The notes under the pieces were generated by a model, which did no database searches, was not told where the DNA came from, and was given only the letters and a program-made list of their open reading frames with translations. Below are positions 18,903 through 27,638 of a stretch of 64,000 nucleotides of DNA, one piece after another (position 1 is the stretch's first letter; each line of letters starts with the position of its first letter). The position numbers and the translations under genes are program-made. This stretch comes from Algoriphagus resistens (GTDB lineage: Bacteria > Bacteroidota > Bacteroidia > Cytophagales > Cyclobacteriaceae). The stretch lies in contig NZ_LMXN01000004.1 of assembly GCF_001442615.1 (NCBI RefSeq), positions 372,001 through 436,000 on the forward strand. Reading direction: 5' to 3'.

Positions 18903-19532
18903 TTATTCCAAATCTTCCAGTTTTCCCAAGCCTTCCCTGACCACTTCCACTTCATCACCGGTACAATCCAGCACAGTGGATGCAATATTTTGCCCATACC
19001 CTCCATCGATCACAATATCGACAAGGTGTTGGTATTTTTCGAAAATCAATTCCGGGTCAGTGCTATATTCTATCACTTCGTCTTCATCATTAATGGAGGT
19101 AGTGAGTATAGGATGTCCCAGTTCTTCCACTATCATACGCGGTACATTATGATCAGGCACTCTTATTCCAAGTGTTTTCTTGTTACTGTGCAAAATCTTT
19201 GGCACCTGGTTACTTGCTTCCAGAATAAAGGTAAACGGTCCGGGCAGCCCTTTTTTCATCATCTTGAAGACAGGCTTGGTGATTACTCTGGTGAATTGGG
19301 AAATATTACTCAAATCAGCGCAAATGATGGAAAAATTATGTTTTCGAGGATTGATGCCTTTGATTTTACAGATCCGCTCCACTGCCCGCAAATTCATAAT
19401 ATCGCATCCCATGCCATATACTGTATCGGTAGGATAAATCACAACGCCACCATCACGAAGCGTTGCGGCGATTTGTCTGACCTTAGCAGGATCAGGATTT
19501 TCCTCATATAATCGAATCAATTCAGCAGCCAT
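18903..19532 (-). CDS. L-threonylcarbamoyladenylate synthase family (Sua5/YciO/YrdC)
   Basis: A 209-residue YrdC-fold protein. The nucleotide/threonine pocket is marked by GGVVIYPTDTVYGMGCD (~28-44), the KxR-type KGINPRKHNFSIIC (~58-71), GPFTFILEA (~98), and LGIRVPDH (~120). Members of this family make threonylcarbamoyl-AMP for t6A37 modification of tRNA; the YciO-like branch, which this resembles by lacking a C-terminal Sua5 domain and carrying KHNFS, is less well characterised. Three bases separate it from the MutT gene upstream. Confidence 0.9.
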   Translation of the reverse strand: MAAELIRLYEENPDPAKVRQIAATLRDGGVVIYPTDTVYGMGCDIMNLRAVERICKIKGINPRKHNFSIICADLSNISQFTRVITKPVFKMMKKGLPGPFTFILEASNQVPKILHSNKKTLGIRVPDHNVPRMIVEELGHPILTTSINDEDEVIEYSTDPELIFEKYQHLVDIVIDGGYGQNIASTVLDCTGDEVEVVREGLGKLEDLE

Positions 19533-19535
19533 ATC

Positions 19536-19970
19536 TTAATTTCCTCTGGTATAATCAACTAGTTCTTTCTGAATATTGTTCCAATTCTCGATTAGATCCA
19601 CTACGATAGGCCAATCAGCAGCAGCCCATCCCAGCGAATTCAGTTCTTCTTTTATCAGCCATTTTACCGCTTGATGCTCGAGTAAGGAGATATCGCCACT
19701 TTCCCAACTGCAGACGAATGGCAGCAACCGGATTTTTTTTCCTGCCGCATAGGAATGCTCAGTGGGTTTTAACGGGCCAATTATGCCAACGTCAATTGCC
19801 AATTCCTCTCTGAGTTCACGAATAAGGCAGGCTTCAGGGCTTTCTCCTTTTTCAACTTTCCCACCGGGGAATTCCCAGAACCCAGGCAGTGGCATCGTAT
19901 CAGATCGCTGCGCACACAGGACTTTGCTGTCTGAAAATATTACAGCGCAAGTGACTAAAACTACTTCCAT
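19536..19970 (-). CDS. MutT-type Nudix hydrolase (8-oxo-dGTP diphosphatase-like)
   Basis: A 144-residue Nudix protein. The complete Nudix box runs from GGKVEKGE to REELAI (~37-59, with the metal-binding REXXEE as RELREEL), preceded by LPGFWEFPGG, which is characteristic of MutT itself. It hydrolyses oxidised nucleotides such as 8-oxo-dGTP. It is the first gene of the operon with the Sua5-like and WbqC-like genes. Divergent from mltG with an 86-base intergenic region. Confidence 0.9.
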   Translation of the reverse strand: MEVVLVTCAVIFSDSKVLCAQRSDTMPLPGFWEFPGGKVEKGESPEACLIRELREELAIDVGIIGPLKPTEHSYAAGKKIRLLPFVCSWESGDISLLEHQAVKWLIKEELNSLGWAAADWPIVVDLIENWNNIQKELVDYTRGN

Positions 19971-20056
19971 GAAAAACTTTTTTGTGCAGAAAGGTATAAT
20001 TCCCTTGCCTCTGACACAAACTCCTACTTAGATTTTTCCCTATTTTTGCCATTAGT

Positions 20057-21100
20057 ATGCAAAGTGATAAAAGAAAAAACGTCTATCTGGTCCTGGTCAT
20101 TGCCTTCTCGGTAATAACTATATCCATGAGCTTCTATTTCTACCAGGTTTTTTTCAGCCCTAATACGCTGATAGAGTCCGACCAAAATTACATGTTAAAA
20201 ATTGGTAGCAATGATGCCTACAAGACCGTTGCCAATAGATTATATGATGATAAGGTCGTAAATGATTTGGTAAGCTTTGGCTTCGTTTCCAAAATCCTGG
20301 ACTATCAAGAAAGCGTGAAACCGGGACTTTACACTATTACCCCCAAAATGACTAATCTCGAATTGGTCAAATTACTTCGCTCAGGCAAGCAAACTCCGAT
20401 CCGGGTCACATTCAATAATGTAAGAACAAAGGAAGATCTAGCCGAAAAAATCACGGCAAATATGGAGATTTCCGAAGATCAATTTTTAAATCTAATACAA
20501 GACTCGGTCTATATCCGCAAGTTTGATTTTAATGAGGAGACCATTATGAGCATGTTCATCCCAAATACCTACGAACTGTGGTGGAACACCAGTGCCGAAG
20601 CACTTTTTGACAGAATGTATAGGGAATATAACAGCTTCTGGACGGATGCCAGGAAGGAAAAGGCAAGTTTACTCAGTCTTTCCCAAAAAGAAGTGAGCAC
20701 TCTGGCAAGTATCGTGCAGGCTGAGAGCCAAAAAGCAGACGAACGGCCGAGAATCGCAGGCGTTTATCTTAACAGACTACGGTCAGGCATACCGCTTCAG
20801 GCTGACCCAACCTTGGTTTTTGCTTTGGGAGACTTTGAACTGAAAAGAGTGTTGAATGTCCATAAAGAAACCGACAGTCCGTATAATACCTATATGTATG
20901 CCGGACTTCCTCCTGGCCCGATTAACCTTCCGGACATAAATTCCTTGGATGCCGTGCTGGATGCCGAAAATCACGGGTATCTATACTTCTGCGCCAAAGA
21001 AGATTTCTCCGGTTACCATACTTTTGCCACCACTCTGGCTCAGCACAATGCAAATGCCAGACGGTATCAGGCCGCGCTTAATGCCGCGAAGATCTATTAA
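20057..21100 (+). CDS. mltG: Endolytic murein transglycosylase MltG
   Basis: A 347-residue membrane-anchored lytic transglycosylase that cuts nascent peptidoglycan glycan strands. An N-terminal transmembrane helix (~9-30) is followed by a LysM-like region (~45-110) and the YceG/MltG catalytic domain: FIPNTYELWWN (~170), the catalytic Glu in SIVQAESQ (~218), IAGVYLNRL, LQADPTLVFALG, YNTYMYAGLPPGPI, and GYHTFATTLAQHN. A TATTTTTG at 20041 resembles a -7 promoter box, but I see no TTG at the right distance upstream. It is followed after 2 bases by the thioesterase gene. Confidence 0.95.
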   Translation: MQSDKRKNVYLVLVIAFSVITISMSFYFYQVFFSPNTLIESDQNYMLKIGSNDAYKTVANRLYDDKVVNDLVSFGFVSKILDYQESVKPGLYTITPKMTNLELVKLLRSGKQTPIRVTFNNVRTKEDLAEKITANMEISEDQFLNLIQDSVYIRKFDFNEETIMSMFIPNTYELWWNTSAEALFDRMYREYNSFWTDARKEKASLLSLSQKEVSTLASIVQAESQKADERPRIAGVYLNRLRSGIPLQADPTLVFALGDFELKRVLNVHKETDSPYNTYMYAGLPPGPINLPDINSLDAVLDAENHGYLYFCAKEDFSGYHTFATTLAQHNANARRYQAALNAAKIY

Positions 21101-21102
21101 TA

Positions 21103-21519
21103 ATGTACACTGCCGAAACCCAAATCAGAGTTCGCTATGCAGAAACGGACCAGATGAGTTACGTCTATTATGGCAACTATGCCATGTATTTTGAAGTGGC
21201 AAGAGTAGAAGCGCTGCGAAGCATAGGTTTTTCATACAGGGAAATGGAAGAGGAAGGAGTAATGATGCCGGTGCTGGAAAGCCATTTCCGCTACCTAAAA
21301 CCTGGTAAATACGATGAATTGCTTACAATCAAAACCACCATTCCTACCTTACCGGGGGTGAGAATAAGGTTTGAATATCAAGTATTCAATGAGCAAAAGG
21401 ATCTGATCACTGAAGGCTGGACATCTCTCACATTCCTTAAAAAAGACAGTCATCGTCCCACCAGACCTCCACAGAATTTATTAGCTTTATTGAAAGGATA
21501 TTTTCAAGAAGCAGGGTAA
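21103..21519 (+). CDS. Acyl-CoA thioesterase, 4HBT (YbgC/FadM-like)
   Basis: A 138-residue hot-dog-fold protein. The catalytic Asp sits in RYAETDQMSYVYYGNY (~10-25), the signature of the 4-hydroxybenzoyl-CoA thioesterase/YbgC group, followed by the central 'FEVARVEALRSIG' helix. It likely hydrolyses short acyl-CoA esters in the cytoplasm. Two bases separate it from mltG and one base from the following YihY gene, so the three form an operon. Confidence 0.9.
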   Translation: MYTAETQIRVRYAETDQMSYVYYGNYAMYFEVARVEALRSIGFSYREMEEEGVMMPVLESHFRYLKPGKYDELLTIKTTIPTLPGVRIRFEYQVFNEQKDLITEGWTSLTFLKKDSHRPTRPPQNLLALLKGYFQEAG

Positions 21520-21520
21520 A

Positions 21521-22504
21521 GTGATTAAAACAAAACTCCTTAGGTTAGAAGTCAGGCTACTTTGGCAGGCAAGAAAGCTCAAGAAAATCCATTTCGGGGA
21601 TCCGGATAAAAACCTATATGATGTTGGAAGGATTTTTTTGGTCCAGCTGCAAAAGGACGATATCCTCGAACGTGCCGGATCCATGGCGTTCAGTTTTACA
21701 ATTGCGCTTTTCCCGTTGATTCTCTTCCTGTTGAACCTTATTCCTTATCTACAGGATATTTTCCCTTATATCACTACTCAGAATATTTTAAACTTTATCC
21801 AGGAAATCCTACCCGAAGAAGTCTATATCCAATCTGAGAATACGATTATGGATATTGTCTCCAAGCCTAGGCAGAGTATGCTATCATTGGGTTTTTTCTT
21901 TGCACTGTATGCTTCCACGCAGGGAGTGATGTCTATGATGAGTTCCTTCAATTCAGTCTATCAGACTAAAGATAACCGGGGATTTCTTCAGAGTCGGGGC
22001 ATAGCGGTGAGTATTGTGATAGTCCTGGCATTCACGGTGATCACAGCCAGCATTGTTATGATCCTGGGAGGGGTTCTGATCCGCAGGTTGGATGAGTTAC
22101 AGGTGTTCAACTCCGGATTTATGTTTTTCTTATTTTCCAGCCTGAAATTCCTGATTTTGCTCTTTATGTTTTACATCGCCACTGCATTCATTTTCAGGTT
22201 TGCCCCTGCGGTCCATGATAAATGGATTTTTTTCTCCACCGGGGCCAAATTAGCCGGTCTATTGATCACCTTCGGCTTTTACGGTTTCTCATTTTATCTG
22301 AACAATTTCGCCAGCTATAATAAACTGTATGGCTCAATAGGTACTTTAATTGCCCTTATGCTTTGGTTATTGATTACTTCTATCATCGTGCTTGTTTGTT
22401 TTGAGGTAAATGTGAGTCTGGATCTGCTGGAGGAAAAGAAAAAAAGAAAATTAGGCACGAAGGTGGAGGAACTGTTGCAGGAAGAGAAAAAAACGATTGC
22501 ATAA
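21521..22504 (+). CDS. YihY/BrkB family inner-membrane protein
   Basis: A 327-residue membrane protein starting at a GTG one base after the thioesterase stop (stop TAA, A, GTG). It has six hydrophobic segments and the family hallmarks: 'DDILERAGSMAFSFTIALFPLILFL', 'RGFLQSRGIAVSI', 'FAPAVHDKWIFFSTGA' and 'YGSIGTLIALMLWL'. Charged C-terminal tail (EEKKKRKLG). The family is old 'ribonuclease BN', now regarded as a membrane protein of unknown activity. Third gene of the mltG operon. Confidence 0.92.
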   Translation: MIKTKLLRLEVRLLWQARKLKKIHFGDPDKNLYDVGRIFLVQLQKDDILERAGSMAFSFTIALFPLILFLLNLIPYLQDIFPYITTQNILNFIQEILPEEVYIQSENTIMDIVSKPRQSMLSLGFFFALYASTQGVMSMMSSFNSVYQTKDNRGFLQSRGIAVSIVIVLAFTVITASIVMILGGVLIRRLDELQVFNSGFMFFLFSSLKFLILLFMFYIATAFIFRFAPAVHDKWIFFSTGAKLAGLLITFGFYGFSFYLNNFASYNKLYGSIGTLIALMLWLLITSIIVLVCFEVNVSLDLLEEKKKRKLGTKVEELLQEEKKTIA

Positions 22505-22677
22505 TAGGCAAGGATTCTATTTTTATCCATTAAAAAGACCATTAGGCTGAACCTTTTGTATTAGGGTATGGCTTATTTCCCGATGAAAGATTGTAGAAAC
22601 GTACTATTCAGGGCAGGATAATTGAAAAATTAATCCCAAAACAATCAGAAGGTTAACAGAAAAAGGCAAGATCTGTT

Positions 22678-22707
22678 TTGTAAAAGTTTACTTTTATCCT
22701 ACTTTTG
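22678..22707 (+). promoter_or_regulatory. Promoter of tRNA-Ser
   Basis: TTG at 22678-22680, 19 bases, then TACTTTTG at 22700-22707. This matches the Bacteroidota sigma-ABfr consensus (TTG, 19 bp, TAnnTTTG). The tRNA starts 34 bases further on. Confidence 0.75.
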
Positions 22708-22741
22708 CAAACCTAATCGGCGCAACAACCGATTACGACCC

Positions 22742-22826
22742 AGAGGAATGGCAGAGCGGTCGAATGCGGCGGTCTTGAAAACCGTTGTACCGAGAGGTAC
22801 CGGGGGTTCGAATCCCTCTTCCTCTG
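22742..22826 (+). tRNA. tRNA-Ser (anticodon UGA)
   Basis: An 85-base class II tRNA. The acceptor stem AGAGGAA pairs with TTCCTCT, the anticodon loop is CTTGAAA (anticodon TGA, serine UCA), the long variable arm is TGTACCGAGAGGTACCG, and the T arm contains GGTTCGAATCC. Discriminator base G at 22826; CCA is not encoded. Its last 14 bases plus one are repeated at 24274-24288, marking it as an integration site. Confidence 0.95.
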
Positions 22827-22965
22827 CTGAGTACCTTGTTGAACAAGTCAACAAGCTTCTTGAAAAAAGATTTATAAAGTCACTTCAAGAAAGAATAAAA
22901 ATACAAAACACTGAAAATCAGTATATTAAAAATCAGTTTTTCGCTTTATTCAGCTCAACAGATTC

Positions 22966-23004
22966 AAAAAAAGCCTGTAAAGAAATTCTTTACAGGCTTT
23001 TTTT
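22966..23004 (+). terminator. Strong intrinsic terminator after tRNA-Ser
   Basis: Seven A, a 12-bp perfect stem (GCCTGTAAAGAA / TTCTTTACAGGC with one base at the centre, 22973-22997), then seven T. Symmetric, so active in both directions. It stops the tRNA-Ser transcript inside the element. Confidence 0.85.
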
Positions 23005-23111
23005 ATGGTCAAAAACCCCTAAAATCTTCACAATTGCCTGTAATTCCAGGGCGTCATTCGTGTAGTCCTCTACCTGAAAAAAAAGACGCAAATTCTCCTG
23101 CACTAATTACG

Positions 23112-23241
23112 TGAAAAACACTTACAAATTGATTTTTTCACTTAAAAATCACATTAATTCATGAAAAACACTTACAAAAGTAAACTCATTTCCCCAAAGA
23201 CAAACACATAGTGGCATGATGAAGCGCTAAACTTCATCATG
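23112..23241. repeat. Direct and inverted repeats inside the tRNA-Ser element
   Basis: TGAAAAACACTTACAAA occurs at 23112-23128 and again at 23162-23178, exactly 50 bases apart. Then CATGATGAAG (23215-23224) and its perfect complement (23232-23241) enclose a 7-base loop. These lie about 300 bases from the tRNA end; accessory integrase or excisionase sites are one possibility, but no protein is present to support it. Confidence 0.5.
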
Positions 23242-23426
23242 TCCAAAACATAATAGAACTTTCTCCCTCACATCCTGGATGGTGGTGAAGATTGATCCCG
23301 TCTGACGTATGGTATAGTAGTGCGAATGCTGATCTGGACTAAACAAATTAGCCTACAAGGAAAGTTGTCTGGTGGTAAACAGCAAACCAATAGTATTACC
23401 AAAATCACAAGCACTCATGGTTCAAG

Positions 23427-23682
23427 ATGAGTAAATAAGGATTGTTAGTCTTCGCAGGAAGCTGGGTGCCGATCAATTGACTCAAAGGACTGGGGTAAGG
23501 AGAAGGACTATTTATAGCATAGATAAAGGTTCAACAAACGTAAGCACAGGATATTATTTAATCGTGCACAAAGTCTTTGGACTTGAAAAGGATATCCTGA
23601 AATTGGCTAATAACGATGGACTGGCGGAAAGCTACAAGATGCCGGATTGGTAATAAAAAAAAGGGCACCAAAAAAGTACTAG
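23427..23682 (+). pseudogene. XRE/HipB-like HTH regulator, broken by two frameshifts
   Basis: From the ATG at 23427 the frame runs MSK and stops, but inserting one A near 23435 joins it to an open frame: IVSLRRKLGADQLTQRTGV..RTIYSIDKGS..V...YYLIVHKVFGLEKDILKLAN, a helix-turn-helix of the XRE/HipB type. Near 23636 a second shift moves the natural C-terminus (QDAGLVIKKRAPKKY, stop at 23680) into another frame. The restored product would be about 85 residues. Such regulators usually precede a hipA toxin gene; no hipA remnant is recognisable downstream. It lies inside the tRNA-Ser element. Confidence 0.6.
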
Positions 23683-24295
23683 TTGAGGCAAAAAGAGCTA
23701 CAAGCCTTGGTTTTTAGCCAGTCAGACGAATGAGATTGTAATCCCCCACCCTTCAACTGTCAAAATATTTGGCTAGAATCGGAGAAATTCCGATTATCCA
23801 CTCATTAAACAACAACATAACATATGGTGATATAATCATTCATATCCTCATGCAGGTTGTAATGAAGTATTTACTTGAGTCAATACTTTCAGTCCGACTT
23901 TTAAGTTCTGGTTAAGGAACTTCTAATACCTTATTTCATAAAAAACAAACATGGATGCTTTGGAAAGTATATTTATCCACTGCGGATCAGGGGCTGCAAA
24001 GCTAATCAACTCACTATTACAGTGAATTAGTACATCATTATTTTAGTGGACCAGCAATCTCTTGCCTATTCTAAAATTTCTCACTGTTTTTTGTATATTT
24101 AACTTGGAATAAAGTTCATTCAAATAATAGAAATAGTACAGGTTCTAAATAGGAAGATTTCATGCAACTAACTATAAAATCAATAATTTAAAAACCTAGC
24201 GTTAATCGTGTAGTTCTTAAAAATTTTCAATTATAAAGCATTGAAAACCAAACATATAAGACATAAGCTCACTTCCCTCTTCCTCTGCACTACAG

Positions 24296-24339
24296 AACCC
24301 TAACTACCTGAAATATTGGTAGTTAGGGTTTTTATTTTT
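24296..24339 (+). terminator. Terminator just after the distal att copy
   Basis: AACCCTAACTACC (24296-24308), a 9-base loop, its perfect 13-base complement, then TTTATTTTT. It starts 8 bases after the second copy of the tRNA 3' end, so it was probably the tRNA's own terminator before the insertion. From 24340 to 24736 I see no further feature. Confidence 0.85.
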
Positions 24340-24736
24340 AGATCAGTAGCGAACTCGTCAAAATTTTTGAATCCAGCCCTGAGTTAATTCAATATCTGAT
24401 GAGAAATTCACTATAGATCGAACAATTCGTACTGTACGAGGGGTACTAAACGCACAAGGTGTACACTAAATCCGGTCTAGAATTTATAGATTTCCCTTAT
24501 ACTGGATTTTATTGGATCAGATTCATAAATCAAAAAATATTTAAGTTTATAGTTTTTGATTGTGTCAGTGAACCATCCTCTCTATTTTCAAAAGATCACA
24601 TTCACAGGTTTTTCGAAAATTTGTGAGGAGTGTAAGCCGAGTTGCAATTTGGCCACTCTCTTAAACGCATAAAATTTATTTCAATCCACTTTCAAGTTAA
24701 CCCATGTCCAAAAAACGGGCTCTTCCAGGTAGCACA

Positions 24737-25699
24737 TTAATCCAATTGGATAATCTGCTCAGCTAATTCTGCCTTTCCTGTTACAGAAACCAGTATCTGA
24801 TCCTCCGTCAATTGAATCAACCGCCAATTTTGCACACTATTCACTAAGGCAGCAGTTTGTACCTGCACAAATCCCGAAAGATTCCCAGGAAACTTCCTGA
24901 TGATGTTTTTGTGATGATGACCTGCCACAACCAGCTTTAAAGATGGATATTTCTCCAACACCCGATAAAAGTTATTATCATCTGCCACTTTAGCACCAAA
25001 AGGAATATGCATAAAAATGATTTCCACATCAGTATCTGAAGCACTCAGCTCCTGATCCAACCAATATTCCTGAGGCTTGCTGATGTACGGAATGTCAGTA
25101 GGATCATCCGGTCGAAATTCATAAAAGCTATCATCCAAAAAGATTAACTTATAATCAATCTTTCCCACTTTGACATTTTTACTATAGTAAGTTCCATTTT
25201 TAAAGACCTCCAAGTTCCTAATCCATAATGCTCTGGCCTTTTCAGTATTGTATTGATGATGAAGCAACTTGTAATCCAGTGAATCATCCCAGTCAAAGGT
25301 AAAGGTCTCATGATTTCCCATAGTCAGGTAGATGGGCAAATCATATTCATCCAACAATTTCGAAAACTGACTGGTCTGAATATCAAGCATGGAACCGTCA
25401 TCCACTACAGATTCAAAGAAATCTATTAAGTCTCCTGTTGCCACTACCATATCACTTTTGGTTTGTCTAGGAACGGTGGACAGAAACTCCCTAAAACGTG
25501 ATTCCCCCAGATGATAGTCCTTCTTCTGTCTGTATGCCATCATCTCATCAATGTAAGCCTCTTGATTAGTGATGACATGCAAATCGGAAATATGGAGGAT
25601 GTTTAACGTGTCTTTCTGAGCCATAGTAGCTTCAGAAACAAGTACAAGCAGCAGTAGTATTAGTACTTTAGCGTGAGGTATAACCTTATCAGTCTTCAT
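24737..25699 (-). CDS. Exported metallophosphoesterase
   Basis: A calcineurin-type phosphoesterase with all five metal-binding blocks: HISDLH (~36), GDLIDF (~92), GNHE (~134), HIPFG (~240), and GHHH (~267). I use the ATG at 25699 (MKTDKVIPHAKVLILLLLVLVSEATMAQ), which gives a clean signal peptide and 320 residues; an earlier in-frame ATG at 25747, one base after the SusD stop, would add 16 residues. It is the last gene of the sigma/FecR/SusC/SusD operon-like run, so it may process a phosphorylated or phosphodiester substrate taken up by that SusCD pair. The substrate is inference. Confidence 0.88.
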   Translation of the reverse strand: MKTDKVIPHAKVLILLLLVLVSEATMAQKDTLNILHISDLHVITNQEAYIDEMMAYRQKKDYHLGESRFREFLSTVPRQTKSDMVVATGDLIDFFESVVDDGSMLDIQTSQFSKLLDEYDLPIYLTMGNHETFTFDWDDSLDYKLLHHQYNTEKARALWIRNLEVFKNGTYYSKNVKVGKIDYKLIFLDDSFYEFRPDDPTDIPYISKPQEYWLDQELSASDTDVEIIFMHIPFGAKVADDNNFYRVLEKYPSLKLVVAGHHHKNIIRKFPGNLSGFVQVQTAALVNSVQNWRLIQLTEDQILVSVTGKAELAEQIIQLD

Positions 25700-25748
25700 C
25701 GACAGGTTAGCAATCCCATGATATTGGTTTTTCAGAAAACACATCATA

Positions 25749-27500
25749 CTAGTATCCAGGGTTTTGTGATAGATTGGAATTGATGTCTATTTCCTGCTGG
25801 GGAATCGGCCAAACCTCATCTTTGTTGTTTTTATATACCACTTCCTGGGTTGTGAAGTAATTCAAAGCCTCGGCTTGATTGTAAATGGGGGTATAATTTT
25901 CATCAATATCCACCAGCACATTTTTGCTCCAAGTGTTTCCATTTCTATTAAGATAAAGAACACCGTTCATCACTTGATCGGCTATACCCCATCTTCTGAT
26001 ATCATACCAGCGCATACCGTCATTGGCCAATTCAATTTTCCGCTCATAACGAACGATTGATCTTAATTGTGACTGGGACAGATTTTTAGAAATGGCAGGC
26101 ATCCCTGCTCTGGTTCTAATCTGATCAATTGCTTCATATACAGAGAGATCAATACGATTGGCCTCTACCTTAGCTTCTGCATAAATCAGCAGTAATTCCG
26201 CATAGCGAAAGATCCCCAGGTTCAGATCTGAAACACCCCGAGAAGAATTGGTTTGGTAATCCATATTGTCGGTATGTTTTCTCCATAGATAGCCACTGAA
26301 GGTTCTATAGGCATTTTTCGCATCTGTATTGGAAACCAATACCGGCTTAGATCCTTCACCGCTTAAAACAGGCCAATAATTATTCACCTGATCAAATGAA
26401 ACATTTGTTTCAAACTGGAATCCCATTAAACGGGCATTGGGTCTGGCACAATACATATCCAAGCGGGGATCCCTATTTTCAAAAGGAGCATTTGCATCGT
26501 ACAAGGGAGACTCATCAATCGGCAATCCGTCAATACACTGGAAGGAGTCGATTAGATTCTGGGTAGGGCCCCAATAGCTACTTCCTTTGCCCAGCCTAGA
26601 GGCAAAATAATACCCTTGGTTATGCGTGTTCCCTGAAATATTCTGGTTGTATTCTGCTACCCAAATCCATTCCTTACTGGATCGATAGCCTTCATAGCCA
26701 AAAATATTGGAGCATGCAGGTTCACCCTCTAAATGACTTTGATTGCAAAAGGCTTTAGAATCATCAAAAGGAGTAAGCGTATAATTACCATTGGCAAGCA
26801 GTATTGCTTTTTCAGCTGCAGATGAAGCTACATCAAATTGCTCACTATAGAGAGCCACTCTAGCTTTCAGCATATAAGCAGCCACACTCCCAACTCGCAC
26901 ATTTCCGTAAGTAGCTTGCGACGCGGGAAGATGGTCGGCCACCTCTGTCATTTCATCGATAATCCACTGCTGAATTTCCAATTTTGCTGTACGTGGTAGG
27001 TCCGAATCAGTTAAACCCAGGGAATTCAAAACCAGGGGTACATCACCATACAATTCTATCAGCTTAGAATAGGCGTAGGCACGAATCACCCGCAGTTCCG
27101 CATCAATCTGTTTGTACTGTTCTTCGGAAATCGACTCCCGGATATTTTCCAGGTTATCCAGTACCGTATGACATCGGGCAATAGTTTTGTAATGATATTC
27201 CCATGGCTTGGTAGCCAGCGCGTTATCTGTGGTCAGGGAACTGGTGATTGGGGACGTATAGTTATTACTGGGCCTGGCATAACCAATGTCTGTAATATTA
27301 TCCATGACATGTAAAAAAGGAGTATTAGCAGCATCCAAGAGTGTTAACCCTTTGTAGGCAGCCAAAAGCCCCATGACGGCTTCTTCTTCCGTGGCTGGAA
27401 ATGTCCCAGTAGTAGGGCCATCCATCGGAAATCGGTCCAGATCACAAGCAGTAAACAATGCCAGCGTGATCATCCATATTTTTATAGTAGTTCTTTTCAT
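25749..27500 (-). CDS. SusD/RagB family nutrient-binding outer-membrane lipoprotein
   Basis: A 583-residue SusD-family protein that caps its SusC partner on the cell surface. Lipoprotein signal with Cys near 19 (FTACDLDRFP), then TPR-like helices (AELRVIRAYAYSKLIELYGDVPLV, ~130-155), the RagB region, and the C-terminal 'YERKIELANDGMRWYDIRRWG' and 'WPIPQQEIDINSNLSQNPGY' that define the family. The ligand is unknown. It lies 138 bases downstream of its SusC partner. Confidence 0.95.
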   Translation of the reverse strand: MKRTTIKIWMITLALFTACDLDRFPMDGPTTGTFPATEEEAVMGLLAAYKGLTLLDAANTPFLHVMDNITDIGYARPSNNYTSPITSSLTTDNALATKPWEYHYKTIARCHTVLDNLENIRESISEEQYKQIDAELRVIRAYAYSKLIELYGDVPLVLNSLGLTDSDLPRTAKLEIQQWIIDEMTEVADHLPASQATYGNVRVGSVAAYMLKARVALYSEQFDVASSAAEKAILLANGNYTLTPFDDSKAFCNQSHLEGEPACSNIFGYEGYRSSKEWIWVAEYNQNISGNTHNQGYYFASRLGKGSSYWGPTQNLIDSFQCIDGLPIDESPLYDANAPFENRDPRLDMYCARPNARLMGFQFETNVSFDQVNNYWPVLSGEGSKPVLVSNTDAKNAYRTFSGYLWRKHTDNMDYQTNSSRGVSDLNLGIFRYAELLLIYAEAKVEANRIDLSVYEAIDQIRTRAGMPAISKNLSQSQLRSIVRYERKIELANDGMRWYDIRRWGIADQVMNGVLYLNRNGNTWSKNVLVDIDENYTPIYNQAEALNYFTTQEVVYKNNKDEVWPIPQQEIDINSNLSQNPGY

Positions 27501-27638
27501 CTTTAAATTTGATTTTTATTGACCGAACACCCTGTCCCCTACTTCATCCGAGAGAAGCTTGCATGTCTACTGGTCATCTTCCTTGATTGTATCATCAACA
27601 AGCTTGTCTTCCTGAGGCAGGCATGAGTTCAGGTCCAT

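Larger units (their letters stand above)
22813..24288. mobile_element. Decayed integrated element at tRNA-Ser
   Basis: The 15-base sequence TCCCTCTTCCTCTGC at 22813-22827 (end of the tRNA) recurs at 24274-24288, and right after the second copy stands a strong terminator such as a tRNA gene would have had before insertion. The bases in between (1.46 kb) carry no intact gene: a terminator hairpin at 22966-23004, several inverted and direct repeats, a broken HTH regulator gene (23427-23682), and otherwise featureless AT-rich DNA. No integrase is left. I read it as a nearly eroded island whose attL reformed the tRNA; the att repeats are seen, the history is inferred. Confidence 0.65.

Noticed and set aside
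20041..20048. TATTTTTG as the mltG promoter
   Set aside because: No TTG 19-21 bases upstream, and it would start the transcript almost at the ATG.
22748..23065. 105-codon plus-strand frame
   Set aside because: It begins inside the tRNA-Ser gene (the '[12 protein letters not shown]' reading is translated tRNA) and runs through the terminator; no protein homology.
23112..23178. CRISPR-like repeat
   Set aside because: Only two copies of a 17-base repeat with one spacer and no cas genes in the window.
24421..24736. hipA remnant or integrase in the DNA after the tRNA element
   Set aside because: No frame longer than a few codons carries kinase or recombinase motifs.
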